A stretch of DNA of 64,000 bases from Sphagnum compactum (taxonomy: Eukaryota; Bryophyta; Sphagnopsida; Sphagnales), in contig OZ234494.1 of NCBI GenBank assembly GCA_965153455.1, positions 2,790,001 to 2,854,000 of the forward strand, given 5' to 3'. Below, piece after piece: positions 24,167 to 34,400 of the stretch. The notes under the pieces are model-generated. The model saw only the letters and a program-made list of their open reading frames with translations. It was not told the origin of the DNA and ran no database searches. The stretch's first letter is position 1, and each line of letters starts with the position of its first letter. The position numbers were made by a program, and so were the translations under genes.

Positions 24167-26525
24167 ATGGCTCCCCTCCAAGTGCCAAAGAATTTAAAGT
24201 TTAAGTTATTTTTTAGCGGTGAACTAGATGTGACCTTAGATTCATTGCCCCATGTTGCATCTAATGTACAAGTGGCTTCTAGTAGTACTATAAGCCCTAG
24301 TTCAAGTAGTAATCCTAAAAGTAGGAAAAATGGAAAAGAACCTGTTGAGTTTGTTGAGCCTCTTGAAAAGAAATTGTGAAGGTCTTATGAGAAGACTTGT
24401 GTGTTTCAAGATACGTGGGCCTGTCATTTTCCATGGGCTGAAGTAGTTGTTGGGGAAGATGGTTTGGTTGGACATGTCTAGTGTAAAAGTTGTGGCAATA
24501 TTGAAAGAAAGCAAAAGTTGTTAGCTCCCAAGCTCGACACACTTCAGAAACATGTCAGGCATTGTAAGGCAACAATACCTAGTTTTGGCATAGTTGTCGG
24601 GGACTACTTCTACTGCAAGGATGTTGCACATGCTAAGAATTAAAGGACTTATTCTTTGTGGAACTCAAAGTCTATCATGACCTTAATGCAATTAGGGATT
24701 CATTTGGGTGCTCAAAAGTAGTTCATATAGTTTGTTATAGTCTTGCATATTCTCCTACATGGGAGGCCAATGTTGGAATATGAGTCATTGAGGGTGTTAT
24801 TTTTGTTCCTGAAGGTAAAAAACACCCCATTAAAACATTAGTCAGATAGTAGTGGCTAGTAAATTGCAGAGGCCATGCATGATGTGGTTTTCTCCAAGAT
24901 GTTATCTATGATTTCAAAAGTTAATTTTGTTGCTATCAGTGCAAATGAGGTGACCACTATTGATGACAATAATGGATTAATATCCATGGGTATGTGATGT
25001 AAAATGTTCATGTTTTATTGACCCTTGAGAAGGTTGAGATGGGTGCAACTTCAGACAATATTAAGGGTGTGATTTTGGATGCGATGGGCAAATACTTTTG
25101 ACGTGGCTTCCAAGTGGATCTATCTTGGATGTCACGGTGATTAAGTCTTTCAAGGCATTCGGTTTGGGGTGATTATTCAAATAAAAGAGCATATTGCCCC
25201 ATTTCTCATTGGTGTGCACTGTGTGGCACATTGAACCAATTTGGCTATCTTGGTTTTCAGCAAGTTATCTTTGGTTATGCACATTGAAGGTATGTTACAG
25301 TCGTTGTATGCCTTTTTTCACATAGTCCAAAAAAGGTGCTAGAATTTGTGAACCTTGCAAAGACACTAGAAACAAAAAGCTTGAAGTTGTTGCAGCATAT
25401 AAAAACTTCTTGGATATCAATGTTGAGCCTTTTGAAATGTGTGTTAGGATAGTATAAATCATTTGTTGTGAAGATGCACATAGATGCACCAAAGAGTAAG
25501 CCTGCTTGGGAGAATCTAGATCTATTGTGTGATTTGGAGTTGGTTTTGATTTGTCATGCATCCTTCCAATGTTGGAAGTGGTGCACACACTGATTAAATA
25601 TGTTCAAAGGCGAGATGTTTTTATTTGTAAGTTCATTGATGCCGTGAAATCAGCAGAGGCCGAGCTACACCAAATTTATGTTGATCCTTTTTGTAAATAT
25701 GGCAATATATCTTGCTTTCAACAAGTTCACTGCTATTTGTGAACATCGTAATGAGTTGTTGCCCTTCACCTAGGTCACATGAGTTTGATGTTGATTTGTA
25801 CTTGTTACCATACTTGGCATTCAACATTATTGGCCACAACTACGAACTCCATCACTGTGGAGGTTCTAATGGTGCTTGTGTTCATGTGAATATGAATTAC
25901 CAATCTGCCATGATTGAATCAATGAAGGCTGCATGTTCAGAAGGTGCCACAACATTGTGTGTTGAGTTGTCTTGTAGATTCCTTGATGCGGAAATCACAT
26001 CAGTTCTTGCAATTGTGTACTCATAGTAATGGTTGTGTGAAAAAGATGTTACAAGGAACTTCCTCCCACATTTGGATAAGATCAAGGTTGCATTCTATGT
26101 TGGCAAGAAGATCAAAGGTGGTGTTGTAGTTGTTGGGCTTTTGGATTCACGATAGCTTGATGTGCAAGTTTCTTATTTTAGATTCACCATGAGTCATAAT
26201 GAAGAGGCATTGATGTAGGAGCCATCAAATGTGAACCTAATCACTCGAACGTGGTTGAAGATCTAATTTTCTCCATTTATTATTCAATGAGTACATAAAG
26301 GTTGTTGAAATAGTTATGCTGCAAGTTTTGGGTTCAGTTGAGGATGAAAGGACTTTCAGCAACTTAACTATCATGAATAGTAAGTTACGTAACAAATTAA
26401 CCACATGTCTTGACTTGTGTGTGTGCATGTTCATTCATAATTTTTACAATGTTAGTAATTTTTCGTATGATGTAACCATTGCAACATGGAAGGAAGTTTG
26501 CATTAAATACCACGTAGACTATTAG
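24167..26525 (+). mobile_element. Decayed hAT-type transposase (remnant 2)
   Basis: Plus-strand pieces in several frames match the plant hAT-like group with an N-terminal BED-type finger. A 70-codon opening frame starts at 24167 (MAPLQVPKNLKF). A Cys/His cluster follows near 24485-24570 (CKSCGNIERK, then LDTLQKHVRHCK). A block near 24920-24960 reads NFVAISANEVTTIDDNN, another at 25316-25400 reads SHSPKKVLEFVNLAKTLE. The C-terminal dimerisation motif at 26316-26525 reads SVEDERTFSNLTIMNSKLRN. In-frame stops and frameshifts are scattered throughout, so the gene is a pseudogene. Terminal repeats were not identified. It is a different subgroup from remnant 1, judging by the core blocks. Confidence 0.7.
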
Positions 26526-27740
26526 GGTTTTCTTTTCAATTGCACTTGCATCTTGTAAGTTGAGAGGGCATAAGTTTTTTTTGAAGTATTTGTATGTTTT
26601 TCTAGAAATCCAAGTATGAATCTTGTATGCACTTTGTGGATGTAGGTGAAAGTTGCAATTTTGGGTATGAAGATTGTCCACTTTCCAAGTTGTGTGGGTA
26701 ATGTTTGAAAGTTGGGATTTTTTGTTGGATGTTTATGTGGGTGCAAGACTCCTCTATTGCATGGGTAGGACCTTTCAAGGTCGGGGTTCAATTCCCGTGA
26801 AGGAGATGTTCATGTGTCTATGTTTTTAGATTTAGTTTATGTGTGTGTTTCTCACTTGTCTCAAAATGTAGACATGGCCACACATTTAGCAAACAAATCT
26901 ACCATTTTTCACAATCACCTAAAGCCAAATATGTTGCCCTAAAACTGCAAACTATAGCCAAATATGCTATCATTGGAAAATACCATAGATTTGATTCCAT
27001 AAAATTTTGATTATCGCAAAATGAACCCCATTCTCATCAAAAAAGAAGCCAGTATGGCAACTAAAGGATCTTGAAAAAAAAACACTAATCCTAACATGGA
27101 AAATTATGATGGCCAATTGTAGTTTGGAAAAAAAATCCAAAGATTGTCGAGAATATTTACACCCAACTTTAGTATTACTCTAAGTATTTAGACTAGTTAG
27201 GCACTAATTAATTATTTGTGAAATTGTGGAAATTTTTGAAAACATACCTACTTGCCATGCCCAAAATTTTTGCACATTAGTTTCATTATTTTGTATAATG
27301 TCTAATTATAAAATATTATTAATTTTACTGCCAAATATAAATGATGAAGAAATTATTTATAATTAAACACCTTGTTGAATGAGCCCAAGTATTATGGTAC
27401 CTATTTACCCATTCCATTTCACATTGAAACTAAAGATGTTCCAAATGAAATCAACACTTTAGTTTTGTGCTCCCACTATTAATGGGTAAGAACTAATGTT
27501 GGTCGGGGTACCCAAATTGCTGGGTAGGAACTAATGGTTCCGAATTTAGGTACCTGGAACCTACTCAGACTCGGGTTCACTTTTGGGAACTGGGTGGAAC
27601 TGGAAATGGGAGATTTCATTGAGGTTTTGGAATTGGGGTTAAACAAACACCCAGTTTTAGAAGATTTTAAAATCGGAATCAAACTTGTGCTTCCACAATT
27701 TAAAGTTGTGATTTTAACTGGGATTGAATTGGGTTCCTTT
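26526..27740. other. AT-rich flank, no gene seen
   Basis: No supported gene. A tRNA B-box-like stretch, GGGGTTCAATTCCCG, sits near 26780 but lacks a matching A box and a full cloverleaf. From about 27480 the sequence becomes richer in GGAACTGG-like words that also occur at 33160-33330, on the other side of the LINE. Confidence 0.4.
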
Positions 27741-28104
27741 AGTTTGGTTTTGTTTTGTCTCGCCATCGCCATCGCCGCTAAGCTCTTTTGCAACTTCGTT
27801 GCATGCTGCTGCTGCTGCTGTTGGGGCTCGGCCAGCGCTTGAAGAAGAAACTCCGGTGTCCGTGCACACTGGAGCAAATAAGGTGGTCGTTTTTTCTATT
27901 CGTCGAGAGGAGAATCTGCTAACACACGGAGGAAGAAAACACTCGCGACTGGTGTCTTGTCTTGTCTTGTCTTTCCCTACTTCTTTTTCTTCCCTAAGAG
28001 TGAGATGCGCGTGGGTGCGACGAGCTGCACGACGAATTCCGTGTTAGTCCCGACTAGTAGGATCGACAGCAGCAGAGCAACCCCCACATCGCGTTCATTC
28101 ACCC
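27741..28104. other. GC-rich, CpG-containing island
   Basis: Composition changes sharply from the AT-rich surroundings. CGCCATCGCCATCGCCG, CTGCTGCTG repeats and many CpG sites appear between about 27760 and 28100. It lies just upstream of the LINE and could be its 5' untranslated region or the relic of a promoter. The frames across it (poly-Cys on +, poly-Gln on -) look like products of the triplet repeat. Confidence 0.35.
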
Positions 28105-28704
28105 GAGGTTGAAAAAGGTCGGGCCCACCATCGCCACTGTCCTCGCTACAACCAACCCTATGCCAAGCATAAACGCCAGTAAGGACAGTTCCAGGTTCGT
28201 GGTTTTGACTTCTGAGGCCTTTTTTTTTTTTTTTTTGGGAGGGTGGGAGAGGGACGTAATTCTGGTCTCTTTTTGTCTTTTGTCTTTTCTTCTGTTATCT
28301 AAACCCTAAACCTTTTCTGTTCTGTTCTTTTCTCTTTCTCTTCTCTTCCTTGAACCCTAAACCTCATCTCGTCTCTTCTTCAAAGCTCTTCTCTTCTATT
28401 TTTTCTCTTATTTAAACCTTAGACCTTTTCTCTTCTTTAAACCCTAAACCTGCTCTCATCTCTTCTCTTTCACTTCTCTAAACTGTAAAGCATTGCCTAG
28501 ATCTTTCCCTTTGTATTTTCAGCTCGCTTACCTGCCTAAAGAAGCCTGTTTTCAATAATGTACCAGCCAGGCTGTATTGGGATCTTCTAACCATAGGCCC
28601 TTCTCTTATACCAAAATTTTAAATTTTTTAATGGCTAAAACCCATGTGTTTTTTGACTTCTCAAGTCCTTTTTGAAAAATAGACATTGGTTTAGGGTTTA
28701 AGAT

Positions 28705-29106
28705 TTGAAGAACTCCGCGATGGCACTCGATGCCACACCGCTGCTATGTCCTTGCATTATAGCATTGGACATTTTCACGCTGAAGAAGGACACTGCCAAG
28801 ACGCACTGTAACAACGCCGGGCTCAGCGTTCTAGACAATGCACCCCTGACAGTCTACCAGGCAGCCTTGGTCGGGCATTGGCTAGCCATGGGCCTCAAGA
28901 CCGACAATTCACTTGTTGACGCGCGGTTGTCTAAAATGGAAGCGGCCATCGAGAACATTGCGTCTCTTGCGGCTGCTGGCAACCTTGCTGTCAACCAGTT
29001 GATGGAGCACAAGGCGACCGTAGCTATCACAGCCAAGGCTGCTTCTGCGGAGGAGCCCAAGTGGTCGTGTTGCGAGGGCGCAAAGTCCTGGCGGGGACCA
29101 AGCTAG
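28705..29106 (+). pseudogene. LINE ORF1-like fragment
   Basis: A 133-codon frame beginning MKNSAMALDATPLLCPC, rich in Ala, Leu and Asn. The middle (about residues 68-95, LSKMEAAIENIASLAAAGN) could form a coiled coil, as in the RNA-binding first ORF of many LINEs. No RRM or CCHC knuckle is seen and the frame ends just before the endonuclease fragment. The role is inferred from position only; I do not recognise the sequence itself. Confidence 0.4.
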
Positions 29107-29160
29107 GCCTAGACGAGGACCTCACACCCGCTACTGGTCAGCAAGAGTGCTTCCCCTGAC

Positions 29161-29745
29161 TTGTTTGTTTGCATGGTATATGTTGCCCTTGTTGGCTCTA
29201 AACACGAGAGCAAATCCTTGTTCCAAAACCTGGTAGCACATATTGCTGAAGTTCAAACTCTAGGGGGCATAGTACTACTAGGAGGGGATTTTAATGCGCG
29301 TATTGCAGTGTTACCAAATACCATTGACACTAGCGACCTTTGTGAATTGTTACAGGCGCCTGAGCTCCCTGAGATTAAGCTACCAAGCGTTGTGGCTAAG
29401 CAACAGAACCGTGATGCCAATGTTGGCGGCTGGGGCCGCGAGCTCTTGGACTTATGTTGTGATGCTGGGTTGCTCATCCTCAATGGCTGGACACCTAGTG
29501 ACGAATCAGGGGAGTTCACTTGCTTGGCAAATGGGGGGCGTAGCACAGTCGATTATATTGTTGGCTCACTTGCAATTTGGCAAGTTGCTACACACCTCGA
29601 GGTGATAACAGACGACACCCGCTACTGCGCAATGGGGGGAGACTCTGACCACAGGCCATTACGCCTATGGTTGAGCATCGATTGTAGCTTTGTTGAGCCA
29701 CAACATACAGTTGTAAAAAACATTCTTACCTACGTTCAAATATGA
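29161..29745 (+). pseudogene. LINE APE-type endonuclease, N-truncated
   Basis: A 194-codon frame with hallmarks of the apurinic-like endonuclease that nicks target DNA for LINE insertion. GGDFNAR is at residues 41-47, STVDYIVGS near 127-135 and GDSDHRPLRLWL near 162-173; the last holds the catalytic Asp-His pair. In intact elements well over a hundred residues, including an N-terminal catalytic Glu, normally precede GGDFNAR. Only about 40 are present, so an internal deletion between ORF1 and this point is likely. The frame runs out at 29745, before the reverse transcriptase. Confidence 0.8.
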
Positions 29746-30092
29746 TAAATCAAAAGATGAAGAGTATCATCTTGCCCTAACAGCGAGACTTGGAAACTTG
29801 TGGGTTGCTGACTCAATTGGGCATCTGGGGCAGACAAGTTAGCTGACCTATTGCAACAGTGTGTGGGAGCTGCAACAGAATCTACTTTTGGCAACAAGCC
29901 TTCGGGAGGAAACTGTAAAGAGAGACACTGCCATAAACCCTGGTTTGACACTGATTGCCATATAGCGAAGTGTGAGCTGAGGCTCTGGCTGAAAGCCAAC
30001 CCGATTCGCAAGCCGCTAAACATCAGGAAAGTAAACTTAAAAATGTATTAAAAAAGAAAAGAATTTTCTGGGGAACTGCAAGAGCTCAACAT

Positions 30093-31867
30093 ATGTGTAC
30101 GCTTGCCAAGGTGGATGCACTGTCGTTCTGGAAAAGGTACCGGCCAAGGGCACCCATTGTGGACAAAATCAATGCAACTACGTTTTTGGAATGCTTCCGT
30201 GGGCTAGTTGGCCAGTCTCCGCCACCCATACGGCTGCAAATTGATCACTCAACCCAGGTGACGGAACCTCCACCTAGCCACAACCTGAACACAGATATCA
30301 CACTTGCTGAGCTGCTTCAGGTGCTGAAAAAACTACAAAGGAATAAGGCTGCTGGTTTGGATGGTATGAAAGCTGAGTTCATTTTGGATGTGGGAGAGCT
30401 GCTACACATGCCACTATCGATAGCATTCAACTGTTTTCTGGCGGAAGGCTTTCCAGAAGCCCTTTCCATTCGAGTGGTCCACGCACTATTTAAAGGGGCG
30501 ATGCCTCTGAATTTGACAACTACAGGGGGATAATTGTTGGGCCTATCCTAGCAAAGTTGTTCGCTATGATCCTTGACAAAAGGCTGAGCGAGTGGGTTGA
30601 TCAACATGGGTTGCGTGCTAAGGGTCAAGTTAGGTTTCACAAAGATTACCACACTACTGACCAACTTTTCATATTGCGAACTCTGATAGAACAGAGCAAG
30701 GCAAAAAAGAAGCCACTCTATTGTTGCTTTGTGGACTTCAAAAAGACGTTCGATACTGTGCCGCGTGAAGTGCTTTGGGAGGTGTTGGCTGGCCTCAGGG
30801 TGGAGGGACGCTTCTTGCGATGCCTGCAGGCGATGTATGCCAAGGATACCTTACGCATCAACCATTCAAGCGAGGGTGTCACCTCTAGCTTCAGGTGCCA
30901 GCAAGGTTTGAAGCAAGGTTGCCCTTTCAACCCCCTATTGTTTGGGCTATATTTGGATGCCCTGGAAGGGCGCTTGGACGGCAGAGAATGCGATGCACCG
31001 GCTCTAGCAAATGTGCACGTATGGCTGTTGCTTTTTGCAGATGACCTTGCTCTAACGTCGGAGTCAATGGTGGGACTGCAACAATAGTTAGACGCGCTCC
31101 AGCAGTTCTGTGCTGAACGTGGACTTACAGTGAACATGAAAAAAACAAAAGTCATGGTGTTCAACTCTGCTGACCCATGCCAAGAGTTTGTGTTTGAAGG
31201 TGACGTTATTGAGCGTGTGCAGACCTTCAAATACCTGGGGATCCTGCTCGAGACCACCCCGAACCTGGACAGTGCAGTGGAACATCTAGCAGCTACCAGT
31301 AGGCGCTCGTTGTTCGCACTGAACCATTGCTGTGCGGAGCTACGTATTATGGACGTTTAGTTACGCTATGACCTCTTCAACACGTTGGTGCGTTCCACAA
31401 CAAGCTATGCCTGTGAGGTTTGGGTGGATTCCAAAAAAATAGAGGCTATTAAAGTAGTGTACCGAGGGTTCTTCAAGTCCTTGCTCAGGGTGCGAAAAAC
31501 AACTAGCACGTCCATCGTGCTGACAGAATTTAACAAATTCCCCTTTGAACACTTCGCATGGGGACAAACGCTGTTGTACTATAACCGTGTGAGCACGGTC
31601 ACTAAAGATCGCATATTGGGAAAGGCATGGGAAGCCCAGCTTGCTATGCTTGTTGCGAGAAAAAAATGTTGGGCTAGATCCGTGAAAAAATGGTTACTCA
31701 AATATCAGCCCCAGGAGGTGGCAAGTTTTCTGCCTCCGGTTCAACTATCGTTGGAAACGGCGCCTAAGCTTGTAATGATCCGTGCGCTCCAGGTGAGGAC
31801 TGCTCAACCGCTGCTTGGAGTGGCTCCTGGGACAACACACATACATCCGACCCGTTTAGCAGGGTGA
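30093..31867 (+). pseudogene. LINE reverse transcriptase, frameshifted with stops
   Basis: The N-terminal part (30093 to about 30496) carries LQRNKAAGLDGMKAEFI, the usual opening of LINE reverse transcriptases. After a one-base shift the frame continues from DNYRGIIVGPILAKLF to FVDFKKTFDTVPREVLW, QQGLKQGCPFNPLLFG, the catalytic FADDLALTSE and TFKYLGILLE. Two TAG codons interrupt this second frame, at 31085-31087 and 31358-31360; both could come from CAG by a single C-to-T change. The catalytic FADD box is intact, so the damage is recent compared with the other transposons in the window. Confidence 0.85.
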
Positions 31868-32041
31868 GAGGCTGGGCGGAGAGCCAAGTACTTTGGTGCA
31901 ACGCGCATAACATACGGGTGGGAGTTCAAATGGCTAAGCTGGCTGTGCTACAACTAATGCAGCCGATTGGTGCTAGATCTACGAGGCCCGATCAACTAAG
32001 AGGCTGGGGCCCCACCCCCTCCAGGTTTTCCCCACACAATA

Positions 32042-32482
32042 TTGAATGTAAAAAGGGTGAAGGATAATATGTGGCTGGCTTACATTGAAAAGCTTTTTAC
32101 CAACTGCGAGATCGAGACCAGCGTGCAGACAAGATACTTGCGTTTCAAAGGTATGTCGTACGAAAGCGAAATCTACTTGTGTGACATTAGTTGTGTTCAG
32201 CTGCGGAAAGCTCTGGCCCGATTTCGATGTGGCAACACGCAGCTTGAGGTAATGTTAGGTGTGTGGAAGGGCGTACCATACACAAAAAGGCTTTGTCGAG
32301 GCTGCGATTTGGGGAAGGTTGAAGATGAAGAGCACTTGCTTCTTGTTTGTCCAAATACACAAAAAGTTAGGGAACACTTTTGTTCGGTCGTGCCCCTCAC
32401 CCACATTAGCACTCTTGCTAAGTTCATGCAGACTACGAACACAGTCGCCCTGGCCAAGTTTGTGGCATGCTGCCAGTACTAG
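32042..32482 (+). pseudogene. LINE C-terminal Cys/His domain
   Basis: A 146-codon frame with FRCGNTQLEVMLG, then CRGCDLGKVEDEEHLLLVC, a C-x2-C-x(n)-H-x4-C zinc-binding motif common at the C-terminus of plant non-LTR reverse transcriptases. It is separated from the reverse transcriptase by a frame change between 31867 and 32042. A short inverted repeat, GAGGACA and TGTCCTC, follows the stop at 32483-32498. Confidence 0.75.
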
Positions 32483-32560
32483 AGGACAATTTGTCCTCCA
32501 TGATCTACCTTTCGTCTAATGGACTCTCTAGTCGCAAACGGACGTAAAATTGTAAACAGT

Positions 32561-34400
32561 AAACAATTGAGTTTTTATACGGTTTTTTGGTTAGATAAAA
32601 ACCCAGTTCCAATTTTGATTCCAAAGTAGGAATTTAAGGTGAATTTTAGGGTTTAAGGTTTTTTTTTAATTTTTTTTTATTGACCATTTTTTTCTTCACC
32701 TATGTGAATAAAAAAAATCATTTGTGACCTTGCAAATGTGCAATATCATTTTATTTTTCCTCTTACATGAGTCATAAAAACTTACTTGCAAATTTGCAAG
32801 TGTGCAATTATTTTTTTTCACCTATGTGAATAAAAAAATCATTTGCGAGCTCACACGTGTGCATCCTTTATAGGTATTTAGAATATATTAGAGTTCAGAA
32901 ATAAGATAATTTAGAAATAAGTTTGACATTTTCAAACCTTTGTATTAGCAAAAAAAAAATTGGAATAAAACTTTTTATTTTTATCTTGTGATTTTCTTAG
33001 TTTTGGATCGTAATAGAATATGTAATGTAATTTGAAGTTTGCTAGTGACAAAAAAAGTTTCATTTTCATGAAATTGAAACTTTCAATCATTTATTTTTTT
33101 TAAAAATTCATCAAATAAAAAATGAATCAATATTTTCCAAATTTTCAGGTCGTTTTGCATATTGAAATCGGAACCGCCAATTATGGAGCTGGGACTGAAA
33201 ACAGGTTCAAATTTGAAATTGAGCTTCAAAAAATTTCAAGTTTTTGGAGTTGTTTTGCATATTGGGACTGAAACCAAAGGTTATGCAACCGATACCCAGA
33301 ATTGATCCAATTTCAAACTAGGTTCAGGAACTGAGACTAAAATCGCCCTAAAAAAAATAAATAATAAAAACACTGAAAGCTAAACCGAGTTCTGATTCAT
33401 TAAAAGAAAAGAAAAAAATCAAAATTGAATTGAAATCAATCCCTTGACATTTCTAGGAACCGAAATCGATCATTCCTCCTATAAAACCTAGGAACCCAGG
33501 CAACACTGGTTAAAACGCTTTTCACAACAAGCAATATTGGTACCAATCAAGCTTTTTTTTTCAAAACTCAAAACTAATACCAAGTGGGTAAACTAATACA
33601 CTATACTAGAAGAAAAACCCCATTTTTCGACTTGTCTAAAGCGATTAAAAATGTCTTTTGCAATTATTTTTGATATTGTTGGGTGGTTCTTACTTTCGAT
33701 CAAGAACTTTGGGTTTTGGTTCAAAAAAAAAAGAAAAAGGAAATTAAAATTTATCTCAGTCTCGGTTCCACACATCAAAGGAATTGGCAATCCTGTCCTG
33801 CTGGGGTCCAGTTCTTACAAAACCCTGTTTTATGTTTTTGGGGGTTGTGGTTTTGTAAAATCAGATCCAGTTCTGGTCTGGCTCTTATTAACTGGGACTG
33901 GAACCAACAGTTAGTTAAACTGCTGATTTAGCATTTCTTCTGTCTGGGTTGTATGGCTGGCTGGTACATGTATGCTCCCCATGTGTAAGTCATCACATAT
34001 GGCAGGCCTTGCCATATGGGGGGCATAAGAGTATCATCCATATAGTGCCAGAAAGGCTATATATCACACGGGGCTTGTTCTGGTGGCATCAGTATTGATA
34101 CCCCGTCACAACCCTACATATCTAGCCCACTCTGATTGAAAAAACCTTCAAAAGCATCACGTCAAAGCTTCAAAGCTTTTTGGCTGCAGCAGGATCATGG
34201 CAATTTGAAACACTGAGATCCTAGAGTCTTGAGCAGGCAGGCACTTGTTATCCCTCCCCCCCCCCCCCTCCCTTCCCCCTCAGTTTCTTTGAACACCCAG
34301 TATTCTCACTGGTTAAGCTATATGCTTGCAGTTCTCAGGTCCCAAACATGGTGGCCTTTATGTCCAAGAAAGCAACAGTTACAAGGATGTGTTGCATCTC
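32561..34400. other. Intergenic region between LINE and KIN-1
   Basis: No gene is supported. The first part is AT-rich; 33160-33330 and 33780-33910 carry GGGACTGAAACC- and GGAACC-like words also seen at 27500-27720. A perfect 9 bp inverted repeat with a 5-base spacer (CATATGGCA, then TGCCATATG) is at about 33996-34018, and a long C run is at 34256-34268. The end nearest 34400 is probably the KIN-1 3' untranslated region. Confidence 0.45.

Larger units (their letters stand above)
28690..32560 (+). mobile_element. LINE-type retrotransposon, broken
   Basis: A non-LTR element with, in order, an ORF1-like frame, an APE endonuclease fragment, a reverse transcriptase and a C-terminal Cys/His motif. 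It is GC-richer than the host DNA around it and much better preserved than the element at 14.6-18.6 kb, so it inserted later. Lesions include loss of the N-terminal part of the endonuclease, a frameshift near 30496-30502 beside a G run, and TAG stops at 31085-31087 and 31358-31360. A telomere-like AAACCCTAAA word recurs three times just upstream (28300-28452). The 3' end and target-site duplication were not resolved. Confidence 0.85.

Noticed and set aside
26745-26805. A functional tRNA gene
   Set aside because: No A box, mismatched T stem and no anticodon arm could be drawn; kept only as a low-interest trace.
27479-27877. 132-codon frame (-) with a poly-Gln run, and the overlapping + frame with poly-Cys
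   Set aside because: Both are read from a CTG/CAG repeat in the GC-rich island; neither shows a domain.
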